A stretch of DNA of 64,000 nucleotides, from NCBI GenBank assembly GCA_021404525.1, contig JAAWWE010000002.1, positions 310,001 through 374,000 on the forward strand, written 5' to 3'. Source of the stretch: Rhodobiaceae bacterium. Its GTDB lineage: Bacteria; Pseudomonadota; Alphaproteobacteria; Parvibaculales; Parvibaculaceae. Numbering within the stretch: the stretch's first letter is position 1; every line of letters begins with the position of its first letter. The translations under genes and the position numbers were made by a program. The notes under the pieces are model-generated. The model saw only the letters and a program-made list of their open reading frames with translations. It did not search any database and was not told the origin of the DNA. Below are positions 46,121 through 55,427 of this stretch, piece by piece.

Positions 46121-46131
46121 AGGCGACCGTC

Positions 46132-47883
46132 CTAAAGCTGACCACCCAGAACGACCCCTTCGCGGCGCAGGTCGGCGCCGCCTTCAAGCCCGCCTTCCAG
46201 TCTCCGGATACCATGCAGTCCGCTCGTGATCTCTTTCACCACCACGTCATGGCCGAGCTGTTCCAGCTCTTCCTTCAAATCGGCGACCGGTGTGCCTTCT
46301 TCAATCTCTAGCGGGCCATTGCGGTTCACATGTCGCGGTTGATTGATGGCCGCCTGCATCGGCAGGTGGTGATCAAGAAGAGCAACAAGTGTCTGGGTGA
46401 CGTAAGCGATGATCCGGCTGCCGCCCGGAGACCCAATTGCCAGGTGAAAATCACCCTCTGCATCGAACACCATGCTGGGTGTCATGGAGGAACGGGGCCG
46501 CTTGCCCGGGGCCACCGCATTGGCAACAGGCCTTCCGTCAATGATGGGGCGAAACGAGAAGTCGGTGAGCTGATTGTTGATAAAGAACCCGGCTGCCATC
46601 AGGTGGCTGCCAAAAGGCGCTTCGATGGATGTTGTCATGGACACCGCGTTCCCATGTCCATCAACAATGCTGAAATGACTGGTGGAGGGGCGTGACCTGG
46701 ATTCGTTGGGAGCATAGAGAGAGCCTAGGTCTCCCATCGCTTCCGGTGTTCCTGCGTCCGCTTTGCCGAGACTGCGGGATAGGTCAATCAAACGTGCCCT
46801 GGAGGTAAGGTAGTCCTGGTCCAACATTGCATCGACGGGGACATCAACAAAAGCGGTGTCGCCGATATAGAGGTCGCGGTCCGCATAAGCGAGGCGGCTT
46901 GCTTCTGTGATGAGATGCACAGCTTCCACGGAGCCGGGCTTGAGCGCCCCCATATCAAAGGACTCCAGAATACCAAGGATCTGCAGGCTTGTGAGACCGC
47001 CTGAGCTCGACGGTGGCATGCCACAAACAGTATAGACGCGGTATTCTAGGCAGATCGGCGCGCGTTTAACTGGCTCGTAAGCTGCCATGTCATCCATGCT
47101 GAGCGTGCCAGGACGCGACGGCGCATTTTGCGAGGCCGCGACGATCGCTTCAGCAATTTCGCCTTTGTAAAAAACATCGGGGCCTTGCTCGGCGATCAGC
47201 CGAAGGGATTTTGCATAGGCTGGGTTTTTCAGACGTGTTCCGATGGCGAGCGGAACGGCGTTTCCATCCTCATCTTCAGTAAAAAAATAGGCCCTTGACC
47301 ATGGCAGGTGGGGCAGTGCTGGTGACCAGGCAATGAGCTTGTTGAGGCGCGGTGTAACAAGAAAGCCCTCTTCCGCAAGACGGATGGCGGGCTGAAATAG
47401 ATCCGCCCATGGCAAGCGTCCATGTTCTTGATGTGCCAGGTGCAGCATGGCGATGGCGCCCGGCACGCCATTGGATTGGCCCGCGACGACAGCATCAAAA
47501 AAAGAAAGGGGCTCACCTGCCTCATCCAGAAACAGTTCCGGTGTGGCACCAGCGGGCGCTGTTTCACGCCCGTCATAGGTTTCAAGCAGACGCGCTCCCT
47601 CGTCCCAATGCAGCATGTAGGCACCGCCACCAATGCCGGACGATTGAGGTTCGACGAGCGTGAGGACGAGCTGAACCGCAATCGCCGCATCAACCGCAGA
47701 GCCGCCCCGTGCCAGCATCTCCTGTCCTGCCTTGCTGGCTTCAGGGTGAGCAGAAGAGACCATGTACTCTGCCGAGCCACTGACTGGATTGTTTGCTGTG
47801 CCTGAATGGCTCCACCAGATGCCAAGCGGAGCAGAGACAATGGCGATACCCACCAGCACAAGCAAAGCGCGAGAAAATTTCAT
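46132..47883 (-). CDS. ggt: Gamma-glutamyltransferase
   Basis: The start ATG 47883 has GGAGG five bases upstream (583 residues). An N-terminal signal or anchor (FSRALLVLVGIAIVSAPLGI) directs it to the periplasm. The proenzyme cuts itself before the catalytic Thr in RPSTSHFSIVDGHGNAVSM, and the substrate loop GNAVSMTTSIEAPFGSHLMA follows. It hydrolyses or transfers the gamma-glutamyl group of glutathione and related peptides. It converges with glk at an 11-base gap. Confidence 0.94.
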   Translation of the reverse strand: MKFSRALLVLVGIAIVSAPLGIWWSHSGTANNPVSGSAEYMVSSAHPEASKAGQEMLARGGSAVDAAIAVQLVLTLVEPQSSGIGGGAYMLHWDEGARLLETYDGRETAPAGATPELFLDEAGEPLSFFDAVVAGQSNGVPGAIAMLHLAHQEHGRLPWADLFQPAIRLAEEGFLVTPRLNKLIAWSPALPHLPWSRAYFFTEDEDGNAVPLAIGTRLKNPAYAKSLRLIAEQGPDVFYKGEIAEAIVAASQNAPSRPGTLSMDDMAAYEPVKRAPICLEYRVYTVCGMPPSSSGGLTSLQILGILESFDMGALKPGSVEAVHLITEASRLAYADRDLYIGDTAFVDVPVDAMLDQDYLTSRARLIDLSRSLGKADAGTPEAMGDLGSLYAPNESRSRPSTSHFSIVDGHGNAVSMTTSIEAPFGSHLMAAGFFINNQLTDFSFRPIIDGRPVANAVAPGKRPRSSMTPSMVFDAEGDFHLAIGSPGGSRIIAYVTQTLVALLDHHLPMQAAINQPRHVNRNGPLEIEEGTPVADLKEELEQLGHDVVVKEITSGLHGIRRLEGGLEGGADLRREGVVLGGQL

Positions 47884-48041
47884 CAAGTCCTCCATTTGAG
47901 GGTAAGCCCCTCATGGGTCTATGCGGCTGCGTAGATCCCACCATACCCATTTGAACGACGATTGACCCGGCGGTGGCAGATCGCTAGCGTCCGGCACCAA
48001 AGGTACGTCTATTCTGCGTGCCACAGCGCGCGAGGAAAACC

Positions 48042-49082
48042 ATGACCACACCGTCTTCCCTTAGTGGCGTTCAAACAGGCCCCCGTAATTTGATCACGGA
48101 TGTCGATGGGATCAAGGTCGGACAGGCCGAAGATGTGGGCGCGTGCACCGGGGCAACCGTGATCCTTCCAGATGCACCTGTCACCGCTGCTGTGAATGTG
48201 ATGGGCGGCGCGCCCGGAACGCGCGAGACAGACGCGCTGGATCCCAGCAGATTGCTCGGCGGGGTCACAGATGCTGTGACGCTGTCGGGCGGGTCCGTTT
48301 ACGGTCTCGACACAGGCTCCGGTGTCACGGCCTGGCTCGGTGCACGGGGCCGGGGATTTGAAATTGCCGGCAGTGACATCCGCGCCCCCATCGTACCTGG
48401 TGCCATCCTCTTTGATCTCTCCAATGGTGGAAGTAAAGACTGGGGCGAAGAGCCTCCCTACCGCCGTTTGGGGGCAGAGGCCGCTGAAGCAGCATCAGAG
48501 AGTTTTGCGTTGGGCAATGCAGGGGCGGGCTATGGTGCGCGCGCAGGCAGCATTAAGGGCGGGACAGGATCAGCGTCGCTTGTGTCTACTGGTGGATTGC
48601 AGATCGGCGCGCTGATGGCCGTTAACTCCTATGGGTCAGCCGTCGTGCCGGGAACCCATGCCTTTTGGGCAGCCCCCTTTGAACGCGAAGACGAGTTTGG
48701 TGGTGTTGCCCCTAAGGGGCTCGCGCCAGATGCCGAATGGCTTGAAGGCACAAAGGCTGGCAATCCGGGACTCCGCCAAAACACCACCATCGGCATTGTC
48801 GCAACCAATGCCGACCTCACCGCCGCAGAGTGCAACCGTGTCGCGGTAATGGCGCATGATGGTCTCGCGCGAGCACTCCGTCCGGCGCACGCGCCGGTAG
48901 ATGGGGATGTGATCTTTGTCATTGCAACCGGCGCACATGCCTTGGGCGATGAGATGCGGGTGCGCCACCTGTCAGAGATCGGCACCCATGCAGGCGATTG
49001 CGTTGCCCGGGCGATTGCCCGCGGCGTCTATGAAGCGGAAACTCTGGGTGAGATGGTCGGCTATCGGGATGCCGCAAAATAA
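48042..49082 (+). CDS. P1-family (DmpA/NylC-type) N-terminal nucleophile peptidase
   Basis: The start is ATG 48042, with GAGGAAAA upstream (346 residues). The P1/S58 pattern is ITDVDGIKVGQAEDVGACTG at the start, VNVMGGAPGTRETDALDP, and GGSVYGLDTGSGVTAWL. The probable self-cleavage site is Asn-Thr in RQNTTIGIVATNADLT, where the freed Thr acts as nucleophile, as in NylC. Members cleave beta-aminopeptides, D-amino-acid amides or oligoamides; the natural substrate here is unknown. No signal peptide is seen. Confidence 0.9.
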   Translation: MTTPSSLSGVQTGPRNLITDVDGIKVGQAEDVGACTGATVILPDAPVTAAVNVMGGAPGTRETDALDPSRLLGGVTDAVTLSGGSVYGLDTGSGVTAWLGARGRGFEIAGSDIRAPIVPGAILFDLSNGGSKDWGEEPPYRRLGAEAAEAASESFALGNAGAGYGARAGSIKGGTGSASLVSTGGLQIGALMAVNSYGSAVVPGTHAFWAAPFEREDEFGGVAPKGLAPDAEWLEGTKAGNPGLRQNTTIGIVATNADLTAAECNRVAVMAHDGLARALRPAHAPVDGDVIFVIATGAHALGDEMRVRHLSEIGTHAGDCVARAIARGVYEAETLGEMVGYRDAAK

Positions 49083-49095
49083 AAGCCCCGCGGCA

Positions 49096-49142
49096 TCGCG
49101 TTTGCAGGATAAGTGTGCGCGGTTATCCGTCCGAAAACGCGA
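49096..49142. repeat. Palindromic intergenic repeat, copy 2
   Basis: Outer arms TCGCGTTT (49096-49103) and AAACGCGA (49135-49142) and inner arms GGATAA and TTATCC pair perfectly around GTGTGCGCGG. Relative to copy 3 the inner A-to-T change is matched on the other arm. Confidence 0.75.
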
Positions 49143-49157
49143 CCACCCAAAAAAGCT

Positions 49158-49192
49158 AAAGCCCAGTTCCGATCTAGTCAGAACTGGGCTTT
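49158..49192 (-). terminator. Bidirectional-type terminator between convergent genes
   Basis: A perfect 12-bp stem (AAAGCCCAGTTC, 49158-49169, with GAACTGGGCTTT, 49181-49192) closes an 11-base loop. On the minus strand it is followed by TAGCTTTTTTGG, so it mainly ends the OmpA-like gene; it may also stop plus-strand transcripts. Confidence 0.8.
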
Positions 49193-49226
49193 AAAGCAGT
49201 GCTTTTGAATATCTATGTAAGACCTG

Positions 49227-50336
49227 TTAGCGAACGTAGATGCGCACTTCATTGGAAGACACACCAGCGCTTGTGGTCGCCGACAGCTGAACCCGATCAG
49301 GCGGCAGCCCCATGTCACTCATGGAGCGAAAGACCCGCTCTGCATTTTCGCGTGACTGAGACTGAGCCAACTGAACATTAGCCGCTGTTCCACCTGCTGG
49401 CGAAACCGCGAGAACCGTGAACTCTGCGCCAGGGCGAAGCTCGAGAGCTTGGCTGAGGGCAGTGTAGAGTGAGCGTTCATATTCAACGCCGGGGCGGTCA
49501 AAGCGAATAGTGACAAGAGGCGGCGTGCCGGGAACCTCGCCTGCAGCGCGGGGCGCAGCAGCAAGGCTCGGTGCTGCAGAAGGCGTTTGCGAGACAGACA
49601 GACCACCACCATAAATCTGGCCGCGCTTGATGGCGTTAGACAGCGTGTTGAGGGCGGCGCGCTCATTAGCGAGATAGGTTGTCTGCCGCGCCGTATCTTC
49701 GCGCAATTCACTGAGCAGGCTGTTGATCACAACAATCGTCTGCTTGGTATTGTCCTGCAGCGTCTCCAACTGAACATGGTCAGCGTCTACGGCACCCGAT
49801 AGACCGAAGGTCGCCTGGATCGTGTCTAGAAGGTAGGTGGCGGTTGAGGCGTCACCGGCAATGGCTGTCGAAAGCGCAGTCATATTGTTTATGTCCCGAG
49901 CCATTTGGTCGAGTTCAGCCTGGGTCTGGTTCCAGGCGGACACGAGGTTCGGGTTGCCTGGTGTTGTGCCCACCTGCAGTCTGGCTTCAATACCCGCCTT
50001 GCTGGCGTGGTAAGCGCTTGCATGTGTGCTTGTCTGGGAGCGAATGCTCTCAAGCTCCGCAGAGCGCGTATTCATGGCGCTTTGGAGCCGACCAAGATCA
50101 CCGCGAAGCTGGGCGACGCGGGCACCAACAGGTGTCCCTGTAGCCGCGCCAGGCGTCACCGTCAGACCCGAGGCTGTGCTGGTGCCAAGGGCAGGGGCAG
50201 CATTTGCCCCCGTTTGAGCTTCATCGCCTGCGACGGTCGGCCAAATGACCTCGTCGGCAAAGGCGCAGCCGCCGAGTGCGAGCACCGCACTAAGGGCCAG
50301 AAGGCGAAGGCTTTTAGGTCCAATCTGACTCGACAT
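49227..50336 (-). CDS. OmpA-like lipoprotein with coiled coil
   Basis: The 369-residue protein has a lipoprotein signal (LLALSAVLALGGC, Cys near 24), a low-complexity Ala/Thr/Gly stretch, a long helical region (about 70-230) rich in Gln, Ala and Ser, and a C-terminal OmpA-like fold (about 270-369) with VTIRFDRPGVEYERSLYTAL, QSQSRENAERVFRSMSDMGL and VRIYVR. The peptidoglycan-contact residues are only partly recognisable. It is probably an outer-membrane-anchored wall tether. The minus-strand terminator at 49158 ends it. Confidence 0.75.
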   Translation of the reverse strand: MSSQIGPKSLRLLALSAVLALGGCAFADEVIWPTVAGDEAQTGANAAPALGTSTASGLTVTPGAATGTPVGARVAQLRGDLGRLQSAMNTRSAELESIRSQTSTHASAYHASKAGIEARLQVGTTPGNPNLVSAWNQTQAELDQMARDINNMTALSTAIAGDASTATYLLDTIQATFGLSGAVDADHVQLETLQDNTKQTIVVINSLLSELREDTARQTTYLANERAALNTLSNAIKRGQIYGGGLSVSQTPSAAPSLAAAPRAAGEVPGTPPLVTIRFDRPGVEYERSLYTALSQALELRPGAEFTVLAVSPAGGTAANVQLAQSQSRENAERVFRSMSDMGLPPDRVQLSATTSAGVSSNEVRIYVR

Positions 50337-50860
50337 GATTTTTTAAATCCACACCCGTTATATGGCCGATTTCTGAGGGAAATCCTCAGGAATTCGGCAG
50401 TTCGGCGGCTTGGCAGCCGCACCCGTTGTTTAAGGAACATCCAACAAAATGACCGGATTTCGGGAATAAAGACCGCCTTTTTGAGCCGATCACACCCCTC
50501 CAACGCTTAAGCCATCAATTGGCCTCGATGCCCCTCTTATAGCCGCCGCGCGACAAGCCAACTGTCATGCCGCGCGCATGACGGCATTTCGCGGATGCGA
50601 AAGCAATTTAACCAAAGGGATTTTAGGCCACAAGTCCTTATGGCGAAAGCAAGAAGTTTGACCATTGCGGGGCTTCAGGCCGCAATTGTTGAAGTTGAAA
50701 AGCCCAAAGGCGTCCTCTGGGAGGATAAATCCAAATTTCCTAAAAAGGACGGCTCTCTGCGGCTTGCCTTTAAAAGGGGATCGCTATATGAGTGTCGCTC
50801 CCAAGGGCGGAAACGCTGTTGGCGAGCAGACGTGGGGCTTTTGTCCCGTCGCCTAAATGC
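50337..50860. other. Gene-free stretch between the OmpA-like gene and tRNA-Arg
   Basis: These 524 bp carry the OmpA-like promoter region with a 6-bp hairpin (CTGAGG/CCTCAG, 50373-50389). Nearer the tRNA are several weak reading frames. One of 22 codons (50788-50856) has a good AAGGGG site before its ATG and ends five bases before the tRNA. Nothing resembles a known family. Confidence 0.5.
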
Positions 50861-50937
50861 GCACCGGTAGCTCAGCTGGATAGAGTACTTGACTACGAAT
50901 CAAGGGGTCGGGAGTTCGAATCTTCCCCGGTGCGCCA
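50861..50937 (+). tRNA. tRNA-Arg (anticodon ACG)
   Basis: The 77-nt cloverleaf folds fully: acceptor GCACCGG with CCGGTGC, D arm GCTC/GAGT, anticodon stem CTTGA/TCAAG with loop CTACGAA (anticodon ACG), and T arm GGGAG/CTTCC around TTCGAAT. CCA is encoded. After A34-to-I editing it reads CGU, CGC and CGA. Confidence 0.96.
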
Positions 50938-51158
50938 TTCCCTCCTCGATCCAGAAAAAATGACATCCAACACCGTCAATATGGTGGTCGGTGGTTCGCC
51001 CTAGCCACCTGGTCTGATCAGCACAGCCTCCGACATTTCTGTCCAGACTCATGTGTTTTGAGGCCGGATGCCTTGAGATGTTTGTACTGGTCTCTCGACA
51101 ACGAAACTGTTGAATGGAAGCACAACTTCGGTACTAATCTTCCGAAGGGGACTAATAA

Positions 51159-52934
51159 GTGAAATTGCTTGACGAAATCCGACGGCGCAAGGTGCTTCAG
51201 GGGGCTGTTGCCTACGCGGTTGCCGGTTGGCTGCTGATTCAACTAGCGATCGCTTTCGAAGACTCGTTGGAGCTCCCTCAGTATGTTGATCGCTGGACCA
51301 CAATTATCGTATTGGCCGGCTTTCCGGTCGCTGTCCTCATATCGTGGTTCTTCGACGTTTCCCTCACCGGGATAAGTTTTACAAAAAAGGAAACGTCCAA
51401 AGAACGGAAGGTATCGTCATACCCGAGTCCTCCAAAAAATAAAGCTGCGCCTAAACACTCTATTGCAGTGCTGCCGTTTTCGGACATGAGCCAACAACAA
51501 GACCAGGAATACCTTGGCGATGGGGTTGCTGAAGAAATACTGAATGCACTGGTCAAGGTAACGCCATTGAAAGTGTCAGGGCGCACTTCGTCTTTTTCGT
51601 TTAAGGGAAAAGGCCGGGACATTCAGGATATCGGCCGAGAACTAAATGTCGCCAACGTTCTGGAAGGATCGGTCAGAAAGCAAGGGGATAGAGTTCGGAT
51701 CACTGCACAGTTGATCAAATCATCCGATGGATTTCACATTTGGTCTGAAACCTATGATGGGGAATTAAATGACATCTTTGAGCTTCAGGACCGCATTGCC
51801 AAATCGATTGTGCACGCATTGGAGATTGCGCTTGAAGTCGACAAAATTCGGCTTGTTGCTAAAAAGACGTCCGATCTCGAAGCCTATGAATATTTTCTGC
51901 GTGGTCGCAAACTTGCGTACAAGCAGGACGGAGCGGGGGTTCTGGCTGAAGCAATAGGGTACTTACAGCGGGCGGTGGAGCTTGATCCAGAGTTTTCCGA
52001 TGCGTGGTCTATGCTGTCTTCGGCACATTTTTGGGTCCTGGAGCATTCGGTAGCCAAAAACTGGCAGGATCACATCAATGAGGGATCTCGCGCAGCACGT
52101 CGTGCCTTCGATCTCGAAAAAACGCGCTTTCATACCTATGGCGCCATGTACACCGTGGACCTGATGGAGGGCCATTTCGGCGATGCCCTCGATCGTTTGA
52201 CGCAAGGGCTCGCAGCAGAGCCACAGCTGCCATCCTCGAAGCTTTTTTTGGGCGTCAACCTCGCGGCAATTGGGTTGGTTGAAGAAGGCAGCACGATAAT
52301 ATCCGAAGCGCTTGAGCAGGACCCGCGTTCAGCAAGTTTGGTGATGGTGTCAGGTCACCCTCTGTGGGCAAATGGGGAGGTGGAAAAAGCAAAAGCCGCC
52401 TATCTAAAGGGGTTCGAGCTTGGATATTATGGTGGGGGTATTGCGCACGCTTGGTTGTTGTCAAACGTTGTCGGCGCCGCAGAGGCAATCCGATTCTTCA
52501 ATGATCACTTCAGCGACATGGGTCCGATCGTGAAGAAACAACTACGCAACCCTCTGTTGAGGTTTGGTTTTATCGAAGGGGTCTTTAAGAAACGAGCGTG
52601 GTGCCGTTGGGTGATTAGCAAGGTGCTCGAGCGCCAGTTGAGGTCGCAGGATAGGCCCCCTTCAACCGATCTGACACTGGGGCTGCTTTACGCTGGCGAT
52701 GCACGTTTGTTCTTGGATGCGCTCAGGAACAAACCTCACCCCTATATGTCTTCACCGTTGATGCACCTGTGGCTGCCGACGCCAGAGTCAAAATCTGTTA
52801 GGATGCACCCGGACTTTCCAAAATTTGCCAACGACATTGGTCTGGTGAAAGCGTGGCAAACCTACGGGTGGCCGAAACAAATCCGGCCTTATCCCGGGAC
52901 AGATGGCTCTAATTTGCAATTCACCGTCAGCTAA
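51159..52934 (+). CDS. Membrane-anchored FlgO-like/TPR protein
   Basis: The start is GTG 51159, with AAGGGG nine bases upstream (591 residues). Two membrane helices (about 14-31 and 46-66) carry the N-terminal pattern LDEIRRRKVLQGAVAYAVAG found in many proteins annotated as adenylate-cyclase-like, but no cyclase domain follows. A FlgO-like domain (about 101-225: SIAVLPFSDMSQQQDQEYLG, VEGSV-type VANVLEGSVRKQGDRVRITA) leads to TPR-like helices (from about 240). Its AT-richer codon use and its place downstream of tRNA-Arg suggest horizontal gain. Confidence 0.82.
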   Translation: MKLLDEIRRRKVLQGAVAYAVAGWLLIQLAIAFEDSLELPQYVDRWTTIIVLAGFPVAVLISWFFDVSLTGISFTKKETSKERKVSSYPSPPKNKAAPKHSIAVLPFSDMSQQQDQEYLGDGVAEEILNALVKVTPLKVSGRTSSFSFKGKGRDIQDIGRELNVANVLEGSVRKQGDRVRITAQLIKSSDGFHIWSETYDGELNDIFELQDRIAKSIVHALEIALEVDKIRLVAKKTSDLEAYEYFLRGRKLAYKQDGAGVLAEAIGYLQRAVELDPEFSDAWSMLSSAHFWVLEHSVAKNWQDHINEGSRAARRAFDLEKTRFHTYGAMYTVDLMEGHFGDALDRLTQGLAAEPQLPSSKLFLGVNLAAIGLVEEGSTIISEALEQDPRSASLVMVSGHPLWANGEVEKAKAAYLKGFELGYYGGGIAHAWLLSNVVGAAEAIRFFNDHFSDMGPIVKKQLRNPLLRFGFIEGVFKKRAWCRWVISKVLERQLRSQDRPPSTDLTLGLLYAGDARLFLDALRNKPHPYMSSPLMHLWLPTPESKSVRMHPDFPKFANDIGLVKAWQTYGWPKQIRPYPGTDGSNLQFTVS

Positions 52935-53103
52935 GTGCAATTGCAGCGGTCCCGGAGGACGGTTCGCATATTGTTGGGTGAGTTGTGTCGGCGCGACGGA
53001 GCAACAAATTGATCACGTCTTGATGGTCGCGCGTTTCGTTCAAAGAGCGACCGCTTCGAGGGAAGCGCACCTCCGCGAAGTTGCATCGGCAGAATTTACG
53101 GAA

Positions 53104-54345
53104 TTAGAGCAGACTCACCAGCATCAGCGCGACGGAGCCAAGAGCGCCAAGGGCGGGTATGGCAAGGATTTGCACGGAAGGTACCTGGGTGAGCCGCCAT
53201 CCTGCTTCGCGCAATGTGATCGCTATGAGCGCACCATTCACGAGCGCGAATACGACGAACGTGATCTGGGACGTCGTTTCTGCAAGTCGCGCAAGCGGAA
53301 AGGCGAGCGCCAGGGCCAGGGTAATGGCCGCCACAATCACGGTCGCGGTGACGGGCGTGTGAGTTCGAGGATGTACATAAGCCAGAAACTGGGGCATCTC
53401 TGCTTGCCGCGACAGCCCATAGAGCACTCTTGAGGCCATGATGATCTGAATGAGGATCCCATTCAGCGCTGCCAACACCCCAATGCCTGATAGAAGGTCT
53501 GGCGAGATCAGGCCTGTGCGTTCTGCGATAAGGGAAATGGGTGCGCCCGCATCCCCTAGTTCCTGCTGCTCGACCAATGAGATGGAGATCGTGCTCACCA
53601 GAAAGTAGAGCACCATGGTCACTAAGAGCGTGATGGCAATGGCGGGAGGAAAAATCCTCTCCGGCTCTTTCACTTCTTCGGCCACATTCACCATGTCTTC
53701 AAAGCCGATAAAAGCATAGAAAGCAAGCACAGCAGAGGCGCTGATAAGACCAATCGCGTGAAAGTCAAACATAGCGAAGGGGGCTGCCATACCGGCCCAG
53801 ATGGCCGGCGCGTCTGAAATAAATCCACCGCCAATAATGAGAAGCAGTCCCCCCACTTCAATGAGTGTGAGGATAGCAGCGGTGACAGCAGACGCTTGAA
53901 TGCCCAGGATAGCAAGCCCTGTGAAGATCACGATAATGAGCGTGACGAGGAGCGGAGAAGGGATGGAAATAAATTCCTGCACATAGCCAATGCTCCCAAC
54001 AGAGATCGTCGCCGAGGAGACAATGCCCGCAGACGCCACCAGTAACCCGATGATAATCGCGAGCCATTTCTGGCGGTAGCCTTCTTCCACATAGCGTGCT
54101 TCGCCTGCGCTGACTGGAAACCGCACCACAAGTTTCGCGAAGGCATAGGTCGTTGGCGCGATGAGAAGGGCTGCTAGCAAAAAGGCATAGGGTGAAAAGA
54201 CGCCTGCCTTGTGGCCGATCTCACCGATCAGGACATAGATGCCCGCTCCGACGGTGACGCCGAGCCCGTAGAGCACGAGAAGTGGTAGAGTAAGACGCCG
54301 TGCGAGCTGTGGGCGCTCATGCCCTGGACTTGATCGTTCAGTCAC
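53104..54345 (-). CDS. APC-superfamily amino acid permease
   Basis: The chosen start is GTG 54345, with AAGGGG seven bases upstream (413 residues). Twelve membrane helices are expected. The first has the APC binding motif LYGLGVTVGAGIYVLIG, then YAFAKLVVRFPVSAGEARYV and FYAFIGFEDMVNVAEEVKEP. The latter stretch resembles cationic or broad-range amino acid permeases. The gene is divergent from the PPIase gene, with 194 bp between them. Confidence 0.9.
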   Translation of the reverse strand: MTERSSPGHERPQLARRLTLPLLVLYGLGVTVGAGIYVLIGEIGHKAGVFSPYAFLLAALLIAPTTYAFAKLVVRFPVSAGEARYVEEGYRQKWLAIIIGLLVASAGIVSSATISVGSIGYVQEFISIPSPLLVTLIIVIFTGLAILGIQASAVTAAILTLIEVGGLLLIIGGGFISDAPAIWAGMAAPFAMFDFHAIGLISASAVLAFYAFIGFEDMVNVAEEVKEPERIFPPAIAITLLVTMVLYFLVSTISISLVEQQELGDAGAPISLIAERTGLISPDLLSGIGVLAALNGILIQIIMASRVLYGLSRQAEMPQFLAYVHPRTHTPVTATVIVAAITLALALAFPLARLAETTSQITFVVFALVNGALIAITLREAGWRLTQVPSVQILAIPALGALGSVALMLVSLL

Positions 54346-54539
54346 CCCAAACCCCTTGAAACAAGACCACCCATTTCCCACCCAGTTTGGGATCAACGGC
54401 ATGTCCTGTCAAAAGGCCCGTCGTCGCAGCACGTCCCATTGTGACGAAACAATGGGAAAAATCTGTGTCTGGCGAGAGGTTTTTGCTCCGGGTCATGGTA
54501 TAAAAAGTCTCCAAAACAGACGCCGCCAAAGGTGCTTTC

Positions 54540-55427
54540 ATGAGCAGAATTTTCCGTGATCCTCTTTTTCATTTTGTCGTCGTAGGGCTCGCGCTCTTTT
54601 TCCTCTTTTCCGCTCTTGGGCAGGCTGAGAGCGATGCAGATAGCAGTGAGATACGGGTCGATCGGGAGACCATGTTGACCTTCATCCAGTATCGCACCCG
54701 CAGTTTTGATCGCGCGATGGCGGAGCAGCGGCTGAACGCTCTGAGCGAGGAAGACGTCAACCGTCTGGTTGACGAATATCTACGCGAAGAAGTTCTCTAC
54801 AGGGAAGGGCTGGGCCTCGGGCTTGATGCGGACGATTATGTGATCCGACGTCGCCTCATCCAAAAGGTGGAGTTCCTAGCCGAAGGTTTTGCAAGTGCAG
54901 CCGTCGATCTGACAGACGAAGATCTGCAGGCGCATTTTGAAGCCAACAAGCAAGACTATTTCGTTGCGCCGTCCATCACTTTCACCCACGTCTATTTTGA
55001 CAAAGCAAAACACGGGGATGCTGCGCTATCGCTGGCAGAGGCCGCGTTGGCGCGATTGAATGCTGAGCAGGTCCCATTCTCAGGTGCGCCAGGTCAGGGC
55101 GACCGCTTTCCTTTTCATCTGAACTATGTGGAACGAACCTACGACTTTGTTGCCAGCCACTTCGGACCAGAAATGACTGCTGAGCTTTTTGTGCTTGAAG
55201 CGGAGGATGGCGTTTGGCAGGGCATATTCAAATCTCCTTATGGTGCCCACCTTGTGATGGTGACGTCTGTGTCACAGGGGCAGGATGCAAACTTCGAAGA
55301 TGTAAAAACGCGCGTGACCGAGGATGCGCGCCGCGTTCGGCTTGATGAAGATAAAGAGGCCGCGATCGCTCAGATCGCCGCGGAATATGACATTGAGATT
55401 GATCTGAGTGCAGGAGCGGCCGAATGA
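54540..55427 (+). CDS. Membrane-anchored parvulin-like peptidyl-prolyl isomerase
   Basis: The 295-residue protein has an N-terminal anchor (about 10-27, FHFVVVGLALFFLFSAL), an SurA-like helical part (about 40-115, with VNRLVDEYLREEVLYREGL) and a parvulin-type domain (about 120-245) starting FVAPSITFTHVYFD and ending SPYGAHLVMVTSV. It would assist folding of an exported partner. Its last four bases (ATGA) overlap the HupE/UreJ gene, so the partner is probably that protein. Confidence 0.82.
   Translation: MSRIFRDPLFHFVVVGLALFFLFSALGQAESDADSSEIRVDRETMLTFIQYRTRSFDRAMAEQRLNALSEEDVNRLVDEYLREEVLYREGLGLGLDADDYVIRRRLIQKVEFLAEGFASAAVDLTDEDLQAHFEANKQDYFVAPSITFTHVYFDKAKHGDAALSLAEAALARLNAEQVPFSGAPGQGDRFPFHLNYVERTYDFVASHFGPEMTAELFVLEAEDGVWQGIFKSPYGAHLVMVTSVSQGQDANFEDVKTRVTEDARRVRLDEDKEAAIAQIAAEYDIEIDLSAGAAE

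Noticed and set aside
50595-50870. Plus-strand frame of 91 codons upstream of tRNA-Arg
   Set aside because: Its last codons run into the tRNA acceptor arm, the codon use is not typical of the window and no domain is recognisable.
50915-50937. tRNA-Arg 3' end as an attachment site
   Set aside because: I found no second copy of the tRNA end downstream and no integrase gene in the window.
52903-53433. Plus-strand frame of 176 codons after the FlgO/TPR gene
   Set aside because: It is mostly antisense to the amino acid permease and strongly biased in composition, with no motif.
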